From assembly GCF_012489685.1 (NCBI RefSeq), contig NC_080046.1, positions 28,216,223 to 28,280,222 of the forward strand: a stretch of DNA of 64,000 nt, in the 5' to 3' direction. Below, piece after piece: positions 54,994 through 64,000 of this stretch (position 1 is its first letter; every line of letters starts with the position of its first letter). The position numbers and the translations under genes were made by a program. The notes under the pieces are model-generated. The model saw only the letters and a program-made list of their open reading frames with translations. It was not told where the DNA came from and searched no databases. Origin of the DNA: Lotus japonicus. Lineage: Eukaryota > Streptophyta > Magnoliopsida > Fabales > Fabaceae.

Positions 54994-55436
54994 AGATGGA
55001 TCAGAACCTCTGACTATGATACTTCTTGATCAGAAGATGTCTAGTCCAGAAGGTAACTCAATCAGAGTGTGTGTGCCCACTGGTACTGACTCTGAAGCTG
55101 AGACAACAACACGTGTGTCAGAATTTCTGATGCATAATTCCTTGTGCCCGTGTGACAGTCTGTTATGATTGCGTGTAGATATGCTTATCTCCTGTGTGTG
55201 ATTGTGTATTTTACTGTTACTATCTATCTTTAATTTTCAACCGTTGATCTTAAAGTGCTTTTTGAATCAACAACGGTTATTTGATAAAACCCACTATACA
55301 CACACGTTCTCGTTCACTTCCGGTTTTCACTCTCGCACTCTCTGCTTTTCAAAACCGCCTTTTTCTCGATTTCTCTCTCGATCTCTCTTCATCTTTCAAA
55401 CTTCTTCTTCTACCTCAAACCTTCAACCTCTTCAAA
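54994..55436 (+). other. SvA-3 pol-env spacer
   Basis: As in SvA-2, with one T fewer in the T run near 55362. That shifts frame, so an ATG at 55281 reads into the env-like gene. The extension is not open in SvA-2, so I keep ATG 55437 as the start. Confidence 0.6.
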
Positions 55437-57431
55437 ATGGTGAGACAAACCAGAAGATCTACTGCAGATGCACCTCAGTTCCCTCACATGGAAGTTGGTT
55501 TGGCAACGGGTCAAAGGGGCTCTGAAAACCCGGCACAAGAACAAGTTCAAGCTCAAGAGCAGATTGTTCCTATTGCAGAACGGGGCTGTGCCGTTCACTG
55601 CGTATTTGCTCCTGAGGAACTCCAAGTCCTGGCAGAATGGAGATTCAACCTCGATAACTTGGCTGCAAATGGGTATGATCTTCGTCCTGAAGTTCAAGCT
55701 CAAGGTTGGGGAAACTACTTCAATCGACTTCGAGGACCGGTGTATGAGAAATTGGTAAAGGAATTCTGGAAGCACGCAGACTGCGATGACACTCAGGTGG
55801 TCTCTCACATTCTTGGCAGGAAGATCATTATCACTGAGAAGTCATTCGTGAATCTGCTAGGTGCAGAAACTGCTTATGGGTATCGGTTCCAACTGACGGA
55901 ATCCAAGCTGAAACCCAGCACCAAAGACAAAGTCAACAAGGCCCTGTACACCTCTTTCAAACCGGGCAAGACGAGTTACAAGGTGATGGATCTTCACCCC
56001 AAACTCAGAATCTGGCACAAGATCCTGCTCAACTGCATCAATCAGAGACCGAAGGGCAGTTCCCCAGATTACATCAACTTCAACCAGAAGGCGATGCTGT
56101 TCTTCATTCAAGACAAGGAGAAGATCTGCCTTCCCTACTTCCTGTTCTCCTACTTAAAGGAATGCATCTGGAAGTCTCGCACTACCGCCTCCATCAAGTC
56201 TGCAATCAAATACATCCCTTTTGGGAGGCTGCTCTCAGACTTTCTCATTGAAAGCCACTTGGTGCAAGATTTGATCGATGCTGGTTGCACAGAGGATTTG
56301 AGCACAATTGTCAGTGATGTCTTCACTGCAAACTCCTTGAAGAAGATGGGCTTAATCCAGAAGAAGATTGCTCCTGCTCATGAAGACACATCTTCTGAGA
56401 TCAGAGGAAGAAGAATGCCTCTGAATGACTACCCTCTGTGGACTCAAGCAGACCATCCTGAAGCCATCAGATGCTATGTTGAAGACCTCAGGGCTCAAGG
56501 ATTCGAGATTGACCTTGATGATTTCGTCAGCAGACTTCCACCAGCTCCAGAGTTTCCTTCTCCTCCCAAGAAGAAAACCAAGAGGAAGATGGTTCTGGAC
56601 GAATCCTCTGAAGAATCTGATGTCCCTCTGGTCAAGACGACAAAGAGAAAGCCTGATGATGGTGATGATGATGATAGTGAGGATGGTCCTCCAAAGAAGA
56701 AGCAGAAGAAGGTCAGAATCGTGGTGAAGCCTACTCGGGTGGAACCAGCTGCTGCAGTGGTCAGAAGGACTGAACCTCCTGCCAGAGTGACTCGATCATC
56801 AGCACATTCAAGTAAGCCTGCACTTGCTTCTGATGATGATTTGAATTTATTTGATGCACTTCCTATTTCTGCCTTGCTTCAACACTCCTCAAATCCCCTC
56901 ACTCCTATTCCTGAATCCCAGCCAGCCGCACAAACCACCTCTCCACCACATTCCCCAAGATCCTCCTTCTTTCAACCTTCTCCTACTGAAGCACCACTCT
57001 GGAATTTGCTTCAGAACCCAACCTCTAGGTCAGAAGATCCAACCTCTCTCCTTACCATTCCATACGACCCATTATCCTCTGAACCAATCGTCCAAGACCA
57101 ACCTGAGCCCAACCAAACAGAACCACAACCCAGAACGTCTGATCACTCTGCTCCCAGAGCATCAGCACGTCCTGCTGTCAGAACCACGGATACAGACTCT
57201 TCAACGCCTTCACACCTGTATCCTTCCCAACCAATGTTATTGACTCTCCTCCCTCCAATACTCTGAATCAATTAGAAAATTCATGGAGGTTAGAAAAGAA
57301 AAGGTATCTGCCTTGGAAGAGTATTACCTTACCTGTCCAAGCCCTAGGAGATATCCTGGCCCTAGACCTGAACGTCTAGTTGACCCAGATGAACCTATCT
57401 TGGCCAATCCTATCCAAGAGGCAGACCCTTT
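55437..57431 (+). pseudogene. SvA-3 env-like gene, frameshifted, cut by gap 2
   Basis: ATG 55437 (MVRQTRRSTADAPQFPHMEV). The codon that is TAG in SvA-2 is TTG here, so the N-terminal domain reads on through the Lys-rich cluster (PPKKKQKKVR) into the Pro/Ser-rich region. Near 57205 (TCAACGCCTTC against TCAACAGCCTTC in SvA-4) a base is lost and the frame ends at 57266. The homologous reading resumes at MEVRKEKVSALEEYYL (57283) up to the gap. Another base is missing near 57259. Both indels lie within 230 bases of the contig end, so error is plausible and the true gene may be intact. Confidence 0.85.
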
Positions 57432-57531
57432 NNNNNNNNNNNNNNNNNNNNNNNNNNNNNNNNNNNNNNNNNNNNNNNNNNNNNNNNNNNNNNNNNNNNN
57501 NNNNNNNNNNNNNNNNNNNNNNNNNNNNNNN
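57432..57531. other. Assembly gap 2 (100 N)
   Basis: Exactly 100 N. SvA-3 enters from the left on the plus strand and SvA-4 from the right on the minus strand, both within the env-like gene, so the flanks are inverted relatives. Confidence 0.99.
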
Positions 57532-60319
57532 ATTCATGAGTGTCAAGAAGTTGTTCCATGGTGTCGAGTCTGGATGAGCTTGTCTGAGTAGAACTGGAAG
57601 GAACATTCTGAGCAGCTTGAGGATCTGGAATGGAAGCAGAAGCAGCAGGAGTAAACACAACTGGTGCAAGTCGCTCTGCCTCAGCCTCAGCTTCAAGACG
57701 CTCTGCCTCAAGTCTGGCTTGTTCAGCCTGAGCTGCTGCTTGACGTGCAGCTTCGTCTGCTTGTTCTTTCTTTCTCTTGGCTTCTTCAATAGCTTCAAGA
57801 AGCTTATTTCTCTGTTCTAGTTCATGAAGAGCCATCCTCCTAGCAAGCCTTTGCTTTGCAGCCTCAATGCTCTGATTGCCCTCTGCATGCAGGAGCTGCA
57901 TCATAATTGGAACTTGAGGCCACTAGCCAAGTGCTCAGATTGTTCCACTCATCAGCCACATTTTCAGCATTCTCACTGAGATCAGTCTGACCGTGCACAT
58001 TGCGGAGCCTCAAAGAGGCTTCATGATAGAAGATATTGATGCACTCAGAGAGAGATGTGGGTTGAAGGTGAGTATAGGGAATTATGGAGAGGTTGGGTTC
58101 AGGAGAGGCTGGGTGATTGCTGCTATGAGCTTCAGAGGCACCTTGTGGAGAACCAATGTTAATCATGGGAGCATTGGGTTCAGAGGTTCCAAGGTGAGGG
58201 TCTGAAGTTTCAACCAAAGGGTGAGGTGATCTAACCGAGGATTGGTTAGACACTGATTGTTCAGGTTCAGGGTCTGGTTGAATGGGCTCTTGTTGGTCAG
58301 GGACAGGGTGAGCTTGTTGAACTAAGGGGTCTGCCTCTTGGATAGGATTGGCCAAGATAGGTTCATCTGGGTCAACTAGACGTTCAGGTCTAGGGCCAGG
58401 ATATCTCCTAGGGCTTGGACAGGTAAGGTAATACTCTTCCAAGGCAGATACCTTTTCTTTTCTAACCTCCATGAATTTTCTAATTGATTCAGAGGTATTG
58501 GAGGGAGGAGAGTCAATAACATTGGTTGGGAAGGATACAGGTGTGAAGGCTGTTGAAGAGTCTGTATCCGTGGTTCTGACAGCAGGACGTGCTGATGCTC
58601 TGGGAGCAGAGTGATCAGACGTTCTGGGTTGTGGTTCTGTTTGGTTGGGCTCAGGTTGGTCTTGGACGATTGGTTCAGAAGATAAGGGTCGTATGGAATG
58701 GTAAGGAGAGAGGTTGGATCTTCTGACCTAGAGGTTGGGTTCTGAAGCAAATTCCAGAGAGGTGCTTCAGTAGGAGAAGGTTGAAAGAAGGAGGATCATG
58801 GGGAATGTGGTGGAGAGGTGGCTTGTTCGGCTGGCTGGGATTCAGGAATAGGAGTGAGGGGATTTGAGGAGTGTTGAAGCAAGGCAGAAATAGGGAGTGC
58901 ATCAAATAAATTCAAATCATCATCAGAAGCAAGTGCAGGCTTACTTGAATGTGCTGATGATCGAGTCACTCTGGCAGGAGGTTCAGTCCTTCTGACCACT
59001 GCAGCAGCTGGTTCCACCCGAGTAGGCTTCACCACGATTCTGACCTTCTTCTGCTTCTTCTTTGGAGGACCATCCTCACTATCATCATCATCACCATCAT
59101 CAGGCTTTCTCTTTGTCTTCTTGACCAGAGGGACATCAGAGTCTTCAGAGGATTCTTCCAGAACCATCTTCCTCTGAGCTTTCTTCTTGGGAGGAGAAGG
59201 AAACTCTGGAGCTGGTGGAAGTCTGCTGATGAAATCATCAAGGTCAATCTCGAATCCTTGAGCCCTGAGGTCTTCAACATAGCATCTGATGGCTTCAGGA
59301 TGGTCTGCTTGAGTCCACAGAGGGTAGTCATTCAGAGGCATTCTTCTTCCTCTGATCTCAGAAGGTGAGTCTTCATGAGCAGGAGCAATCTTCTTCTGGA
59401 TTAAGCCCATCTTCTTCAAGGAGTTTGCAGTGAAGACATCACTGACAATTGTGCTCAAATCCTCTGTGCAACCAGCATCGATCAAATCTTGCACCAAGTG
59501 GCTTTCAATGAGAAAGTCTGAGAGCAGCCTCCCAAAAGGGATATATTTGATTGCAGACTTGATGGAGGCGGTGGTGCGAGACTTCCGGATGCATTCCTTT
59601 AAGTAGGAGAACAGGAAGTAGGGAAGGCAGATCTTCTCCTTGTCTTGAATGAAGAACAGCATCGCCTTCTGGTTGAAGTTGATGTAATCTGGGGAACTGC
59701 CCTTCGGTCTCTGATTGATGCAGTTGAGCAGGATCTTGTGCCAGATTCTGAGTTTGGGGTGAAGATCCATCACTTTGTAACTCGTCTTGCCCGGTTTGAA
59801 AGTGGTGTACAGGGCCTGGTTGACTTTGTCTTTGGTGCTGGGTTTCAGCTTCGATTCCGTCAGTTGAAACCGATACCCATAAGCAGTTTCTGCTCCTAGC
59901 AGATTCACGAATGACTTCTCAGTGATGATGATCTTCCTGCCAAGAATGTGAGAGACCACCTGAGTGTCATCGCAGTCTGCGTGCTTCCAGAATTCCTTTA
60001 CCAATTTCTCATACACCGGTCCTCGAAGTCGATTGAAATAGTTTCCCCAACCTTGAGCTTGAACTTCAGGACGAAGATCATACCCATTTGCAGCCAAGTT
60101 ATCGAGGTTGAATCTCCATTCTGTCAGGACTTGGAGTTCCTCAGGAGCAAATACGCAGTGAACGGCACAGCCCCGTTCTGCAATAGGAACAATCTGCTCT
60201 TGAGCTTGAACTTGTTCTTGTGCCGGGTTCTCAGAGCCCCTTTGACCCGTTGCCAAACCAACTTCCATGTGAGGGAACTGAGGTGCATCTGCAGTAGATC
60301 TTCTGGTTTGTCTCACCAT
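57532..60319 (-). pseudogene. SvA-4 env-like gene, nonsense codon and frameshifts
   Basis: ATG 60319 on the minus strand. The frame is open through the N-terminal domain and Lys-rich cluster to TGA 58798-58796 (an Arg AGA codon in SvA-3). Further lesions: missing bases near 58685 and an extra C near 57921. Segments still readable are MEVRKEKVSALEEYYL (from 58472), CINIFYHEASLRLRNVHG, and the Ala/Glu coiled coil near 57660-57850, ending at LLDTHE by the gap. It lacks the TAG of SvA-2. The lesions near the gap may be errors; the TGA is a substitution and looks real. Confidence 0.86.
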
Positions 60320-60762
60320 TTTGAAGAGGTTGAAGGTTTGAGGTAGAAGATGAAGTTTGAAGGATGAAGAGAGATCGAGAGAGAAATCAAGAAATAAGCG
60401 GTTTTGAAAAGCAGAGAGTGCGAGAGTGAAAACCGGAAGTGAACGAGAACGTGTGTGTATAGTGGGTTTTATCAAATAACCGTTGTTGATTCAAAAAGCA
60501 CTTTAAGATCAACGGTTGAAAATTAAAGAAAGATAGTAACAGTAAAATACACAATCACACACAGGAGATAAGCATATCTACACGCAATCATAACAGACTG
60601 TCACACGGGCACAAGGAATTATGCATCAGAAATTCTGACACACGTGTTGTTGTCTCAGCTTCAGAGTCAGTACCAGTGGGCACACACACTCTGATTGAGT
60701 TACCTTCTGGACTAGACATCTTCTGATCAAGAAGTATCATAGTCAGAGGTTCTGATCCATCT
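60320..60762 (-). other. SvA-4 pol-env spacer
   Basis: Mirror of 54994-55436, with the same shortened T run. C/T-rich leader directly before ATG 60319. Nothing coding. Confidence 0.6.
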
Positions 60763-63700
60763 TCACTCTGGACAAAAGTCCATGTTTAGATTTTTCAGAA
60801 TAAAATTAAATCTATCCTCTGCTAAGGGCTTTGTAAAGATATCTGCCCATTGATGGTCAGTATCAACAAACTTCAGAAGAAGTACGCCCTTCTGCACATA
60901 ATCTCTAATGAAGTGATACTTTACCTCAATGTGCTTTGCCCTTGAATGCAAGATAGGATTCTTGCTCAACGAGATTGCAGCAGTGTTATCACAATAAATT
61001 GGGATATTGCTCTCAAGGATCTGATAATCCTCCAGCTGATGTTTCATCCAGAGCATCTGAGTGCTGCATATTGCTGCTGAGATATATTCTGCCTCTGCAG
61101 TTGATAGTGCAATGGTTGATTGCCTCTTGCTTGCCCATGAGACTAGATTGCTTCCCAGAAATTGACAATTTCCAGAAGTACTTTTTCTCTCTGTTCTATC
61201 TCCAGCATAATCAGCATCACAATAACCTGAAAGCTTATACTCTGATGTTTTCTTATACATCAAGCCAAGGTTAGTGGTGCCTTTCAGATACCTTAGGATC
61301 CTCTTAACAGCAGTTAAGTGGGTTTCCCTTGGTTCTGATTGGAAACGAGCACATAAGTGAACACTAAATAATATGTCTGGCCTAGATGCAGTTAAGTATA
61401 GAAGTGAACCTATCATTCCACGATAGAGCTTCTGACATACTTTACCACTTTTATCTTCTTTCTCCAAAATGCATGTAGGATGCATTGGAGTCTTGGCCAC
61501 TGTAGATTCCAGCATATTGAACTTCTTCAGAAGTTCTTTAGTGTACTTGCTCTGATGGATATATGTTCCTTCTGGTGTTTGATCAACTTGTATTCCCAGA
61601 ATGTACTTTAATTCTCCCATCATACTCATCTCAAATTCTGCCTGCATCATCTCAGAAAATTCTTTGCATAGAGATTGATTAGCAGAACCAAATATAATAT
61701 CATCAACATAAATTTGCACAATTAAGATATCATCTTTATAAGTCTTGCAAAAAAGAGTTGTATCTACTTTACCCCTTACAAACTCATTCTCCAGAAGGAA
61801 TGAGCTAAGTCTCTCATACCATGCTCTGGGAGCTTGCTTCAGACCGTAGAGTGATTTCTTCAGTTTGAACACATGGTCTGGTTTCTTTTCATCTTCAAAA
61901 CCTGGGGGTTGATGAACATAGACTTCCTCTGAGATATAACCATTTAGGAAGGCACTCTTTACGTCCATCTGATGTAGAACTATGTTGTGATTTACTGAGA
62001 AGGAGATCAACAGTCTAATTGCCTCCAGTCTTGCTACCGGAGCAAATGTTTCAGTGTAGTCTATTCCTTCCTGCTGGCTGTAGCCTTGAGCAACTAGCCT
62101 TGCCTTGTTTCTGACTACTTCTCCTTTCTCATTTAGCTTGTTTCTGAATACCCATTTCGTTCCAATAACATGGACACTCTCAGGCTTCTTCACTAAGCTC
62201 CAAACATCGTTCTTGGAAAATTGATTCAGTTCTTCTTCCATGGCCAGAATCCAATCCTTGTCCTGAAGAGCTTCATCTATGGACTTGGGTTCAATTAAGG
62301 ACACCAATCCTTTCAGACTCAGCAAGGTCTCTTCAGAGTGTCTGAAGGCAGATCTGGTTCTGACTGGTTCGTCTTTGTTGCCCAGAATCAATTCCTTAGG
62401 GTGAGCTGCAGTGATTCTGCTCTTCTTCAGAGTTTGTGAGTTAGAGGGACCAGCTTCTTCCTCTGGTTCATCTTCCTCTGGCTCAACTTCCTCTGGAGCT
62501 TTGCCTTTGTCAGAAACATTAATGCTTAAATCTGCAAACTTTTCAACTAGCTTTGACTGGTCAGAGTCAAGCTTATCATCAAATCTAACATGAATAGATT
62601 CTTCAATAGTCTTAGCATCAGTATTATAAAATCTAAAGCCTTTAGATCTATCAGAATAACCAAGTAATAGACACTTAGAAGACTTAGCATCAAATTTATG
62701 CAATCTATCCTTAGTATTGAGAACATAACAAACACAGCCAAAAGGATGAAAATAAGAAATGTTGGGTTTTATGTTCTTCCACAATTCATAAGGAGTCTTA
62801 TTCAGAATTGGTCTCACAGAGATTCTGTTCTGAATGTAACATGCTGTATTTACTGCCTCTGCCCAAAAGTGCTTAGCCATGCCAGTTTCTTGGAGCATGG
62901 TTCTAGCCATCTCCTGAAGAGTTCTGTTCTTCCTCTCAACAACACCATTTTGTTGAGGAGTTCTGGGACAAGAGAAATCATGTGCAATTCCATAGGAATC
63001 AAACAGACTCTCAAACTTGTCATTCTCAAACTCTCCACCATGGTCACTTCTGACACGCACAATCCTACAAGCCTTCTCGTTTTGCACTTGAGCAATGAAG
63101 GTAGAGAACACAGCATGAGACTCATCCTTGCGGGTTAGAAACTTTACCCATGTCCAGCGGCTATAGTCATCAACGATAACCATCCCATATCTCTTGCCAC
63201 CTATAGACTCAGTTTTCACTGGTCCAAATAGGTCGATATGCAGAAGTTCTAACGGCCTTGAGGTTGAGACAACATTCTTTGCCTTGAAAGGGACTTTTGT
63301 GAATTTGCCTTTCTGACATGCTTCACAAAGAGCGTCTGAAGCGAACTTCAGATTGGGTAAGCCCCTGACAAGGTTTAGCTTGCTCAGCTGAGAAATCTTT
63401 CTCATACTGGCATGCCCTAACCGTCTATGCCATACCCACTGCTCTTCATTAACAGACAGAAGGCACTTCACATTCTGAGCCTCCAACTCAGATAATCTGA
63501 TCTTATAGATGTTGTTCTTCCTCTTGCTGTTAAACAGAACAGAGCCATCGATCTGACTTACAGCCCGGCAGGACTTTTGATTGAATATAACATCATAACC
63601 CTTGTCAGCTAATTGACTTATAGACAATAAGTTATGTGTTAAGCCGTCTACCAATAAAACATTATCAATGCATGGACTACTATCTACACAAATAGTACCA

Positions 63701-63867
63701 GTACCAACAATTTTACCCTTTTCATTTCCTCCGAAGCCAACTTCGCCTCCAGGCTTAAGTTTCAGCTCTCGGAACATACGCTTTTCTCCCGTCATGTGAC
63801 GCGAGCATCCACTGTCCAGATACCATGATTGGTGTTTCAGTGGAGCTATCAAGGATATCTGCAACAT
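60763..63867 (-). CDS. pol: SvA-4 pol polyprotein, 1034 aa
   Basis: Complete and open. Differs from SvA-3 at a few residues ([30 protein letters not shown]). All catalytic motifs are kept. Overlaps the gag end (63755-63867) in the +1 frame. Confidence 0.97.
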   Translation of the reverse strand: MLQISLIAPLKHQSWYLDSGCSRHMTGEKRMFRELKLKPGGEVGFGGNEKGKIVGTGTICVDSSPCIDNVLLVDGLTHNLLSISQLADKGYDVIFNQKSCRAVSQIDGSVLFNSKRKNNIYKIRLSELEAQNVKCLLSVNEEQWVWHRRLGHASMRKISQLSKLNLVRGLPNLKFASDALCEACQKGKFTKVPFKAKNVVSTSRPLELLHIDLFGPVKTESIGGKRYGMVIVDDYSRWTWVKFLTRKDESHAVFSTFIAQVQNEKACRIVRVRSDHGGEFENDKFESLFDSYGIAHDFSCPRTPQQNGVVERKNRTLQEMARTMLQETGMAKHFWAEAVNTACYIQNRISVRPILNKTPYELWKNIKPNISYFHPFGCVCYVLNTKDRLHKFDAKSSKCLLLGYSDRSKGFRFYNTDAKTIEESIHVRFDDKLDSDQSKLVEKFADLSINVSDKGKAPEEVEPEEDEPEEEAGPSNSQTLKKSRITAAHPKELILGNKDEPVRTRSAFRHSEETLLSLKGLVSLIEPKSIDEALQDKDWILAMEEELNQFSKNDVWSLVKKPESVHVIGTKWVFRNKLNEKGEVVRNKARLVAQGYSQQEGIDYTETFAPVARLEAIRLLISFSVNHNIVLHQMDVKSAFLNGYISEEVYVHQPPGFEDEKKPDHVFKLKKSLYGLKQAPRAWYERLSSFLLENEFVRGKVDTTLFCKTYKDDILIVQIYVDDIIFGSANQSLCKEFSEMMQAEFEMSMMGELKYILGIQVDQTPEGTYIHQSKYTKELLKKFNMLESTVAKTPMHPTCILEKEDKSGKVCQKLYRGMIGSLLYLTASRPDILFSVHLCARFQSEPRETHLTAVKRILRYLKGTTNLGLMYKKTSEYKLSGYCDADYAGDRTERKSTSGNCQFLGSNLVSWASKRQSTIALSTAEAEYISAAICSTQMLWMKHQLEDYQILESNIPIYCDNTAAISLSKNPILHSRAKHIEVKYHFIRDYVQKGVLLLKFVDTDHQWADIFTKPLAEDRFNFILKNLNMDFCPE

Positions 63868-64000
63868 AGATAATTTTGTCCTTAGGTACCCACTTTCTGG
63901 GTCCTCTTTTGTTAGTTACCCCAGAGGTTCTGATCACCTTGGGTGTCTCAACATAATATTTTAAAGGAATATTTGCATGATATTTAGTCATAGAGAAAGA
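63755..64000 (-). CDS. gag: SvA-4 gag, C-terminal end only
   Basis: Minus-strand frame open from the window edge, ending TAA 63757-63755. Reads [20 protein letters not shown], then [20 protein letters not shown] and the overlap segment. Intact as far as seen, and lacking the missing-C error of SvA-2 near 10757. Confidence 0.93.
   Translation of the reverse strand, partial: SFSMTKYHANIPLKYYVETPKVIRTSGVTNKRGPRKWVPKDKIIYVADILDSSTETPIMVSGQWMLASHDGRKAYVPRAET

Larger units (their letters stand above)
48801..57431 (+). mobile_element. SvA-3, Sirevirus with 5' LTR, gag, pol and part of env-like gene
   Basis: The best preserved left half of family A: complete LTR, primer site, open gag and open pol. 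It runs into gap 2 in the env-like gene. Inserted into Ath, with ACTTG (48796-48800) as the left target duplication. The 3' half and the antisense ORF region are not assembled. Confidence 0.95.
57532..64000 (-). mobile_element. SvA-4, Sirevirus on the minus strand
   Basis: Env-like gene, spacer, intact pol and the end of gag, read right to left. 5' LTR and most of gag lie beyond the right edge, the 3' end is in gap 2. Closer to SvA-3 than to SvA-2 (shared env-like variants such as GSENPAQEQ and CVFAPEELQ) but with its own substitutions, so it is a separate copy or another haplotype rather than SvA-3 itself inverted. Confidence 0.93.

Noticed and set aside
55281..55436. N-terminal extension of the env-like frame (ATG 55281, also 60475)
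   Set aside because: Open only because one T is missing from a T run. In SvA-2 the same stretch is out of frame. ATG 55437 has the better context and is shared by all copies.
48801..64000. SvA-3 and SvA-4 being the same contig folded back on itself
   Set aside because: Several amino acid differences in pol and many in the env-like gene show they are different copies or haplotypes.

Overview
The window is plant nuclear DNA made almost entirely of LTR retrotransposons inserted into one another. I found no host gene, rRNA or tRNA gene. The lineages point to a eudicot: Sireviruses (Ty1/copia with an env-like third gene), Tekay/Del-type chromoviruses, and an Athila/Tat-type Ty3/gypsy gag. A legume is my guess, from general impression only. 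Two runs of exactly 100 N (9510-9609 and 57432-57531) mark gaps of unknown size in a draft long-read assembly.

Names used here: SvA-1 to SvA-5 are copies of one Sirevirus family, and SvB is a second Sirevirus family. Chr-1, Chr-2 and Chr-3 are chromovirus copies. Ath is the Athila/Tat-type gag.

Layout: 1-8151 SvA-1 (pol 3' part, env-like, 3' LTR); 8152-9509 a piece of Chr-1 pol; gap 1; 9610-19839 SvA-2; 19840-27081 Chr-1 (pol from protease to chromodomain, 3' LTR); 27082-30741 Chr-2 LTR without its first 174 bp; 30742-31189 minus-strand gag piece of SvA-5; 31190-41477 complete SvB; 41478-43761 the rest of SvA-5 gag, its primer site and 5' LTR (minus strand); 43762-44512 Ath gag, C-terminal half (minus); 44513-48073 Chr-3 solo LTR (minus); 48074-48800 Ath gag, N-terminal half (minus); 48801-57431 SvA-3 (5' LTR, gag, pol, part of env-like); gap 2; 57532-64000 SvA-4 (minus strand, env-like, pol, gag end).

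The junctions give an order of events. Ath is the oldest layer and received SvA-5, the Chr-3 element (now a solo LTR with target duplication GGCCC) and SvA-3. SvA-5 gag received SvB (target duplication TCTTC) and Chr-2. The Chr-2 LTR appears to have received Chr-1, whose pol then received SvA-2. That is five nested levels. The left part, 1-9509, is base-for-base the same as 11682-21201 apart from 13 single-base indels, including the same SvA/Chr-1 insertion junction. It is most simply an unmerged contig overlap across gap 1 rather than a second locus.

In both Sirevirus families gag and pol overlap by about 110 bp with pol in the +1 frame, and the env-like gene follows a non-coding spacer with a pyrimidine-rich leader. 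Family A also carries, between the env-like gene and the 3' LTR, a 130-codon coiled-coil ORF on the opposite strand with its own TATA-like box and AATAAA signal. That antisense gene is the most novel-looking structure in the window.
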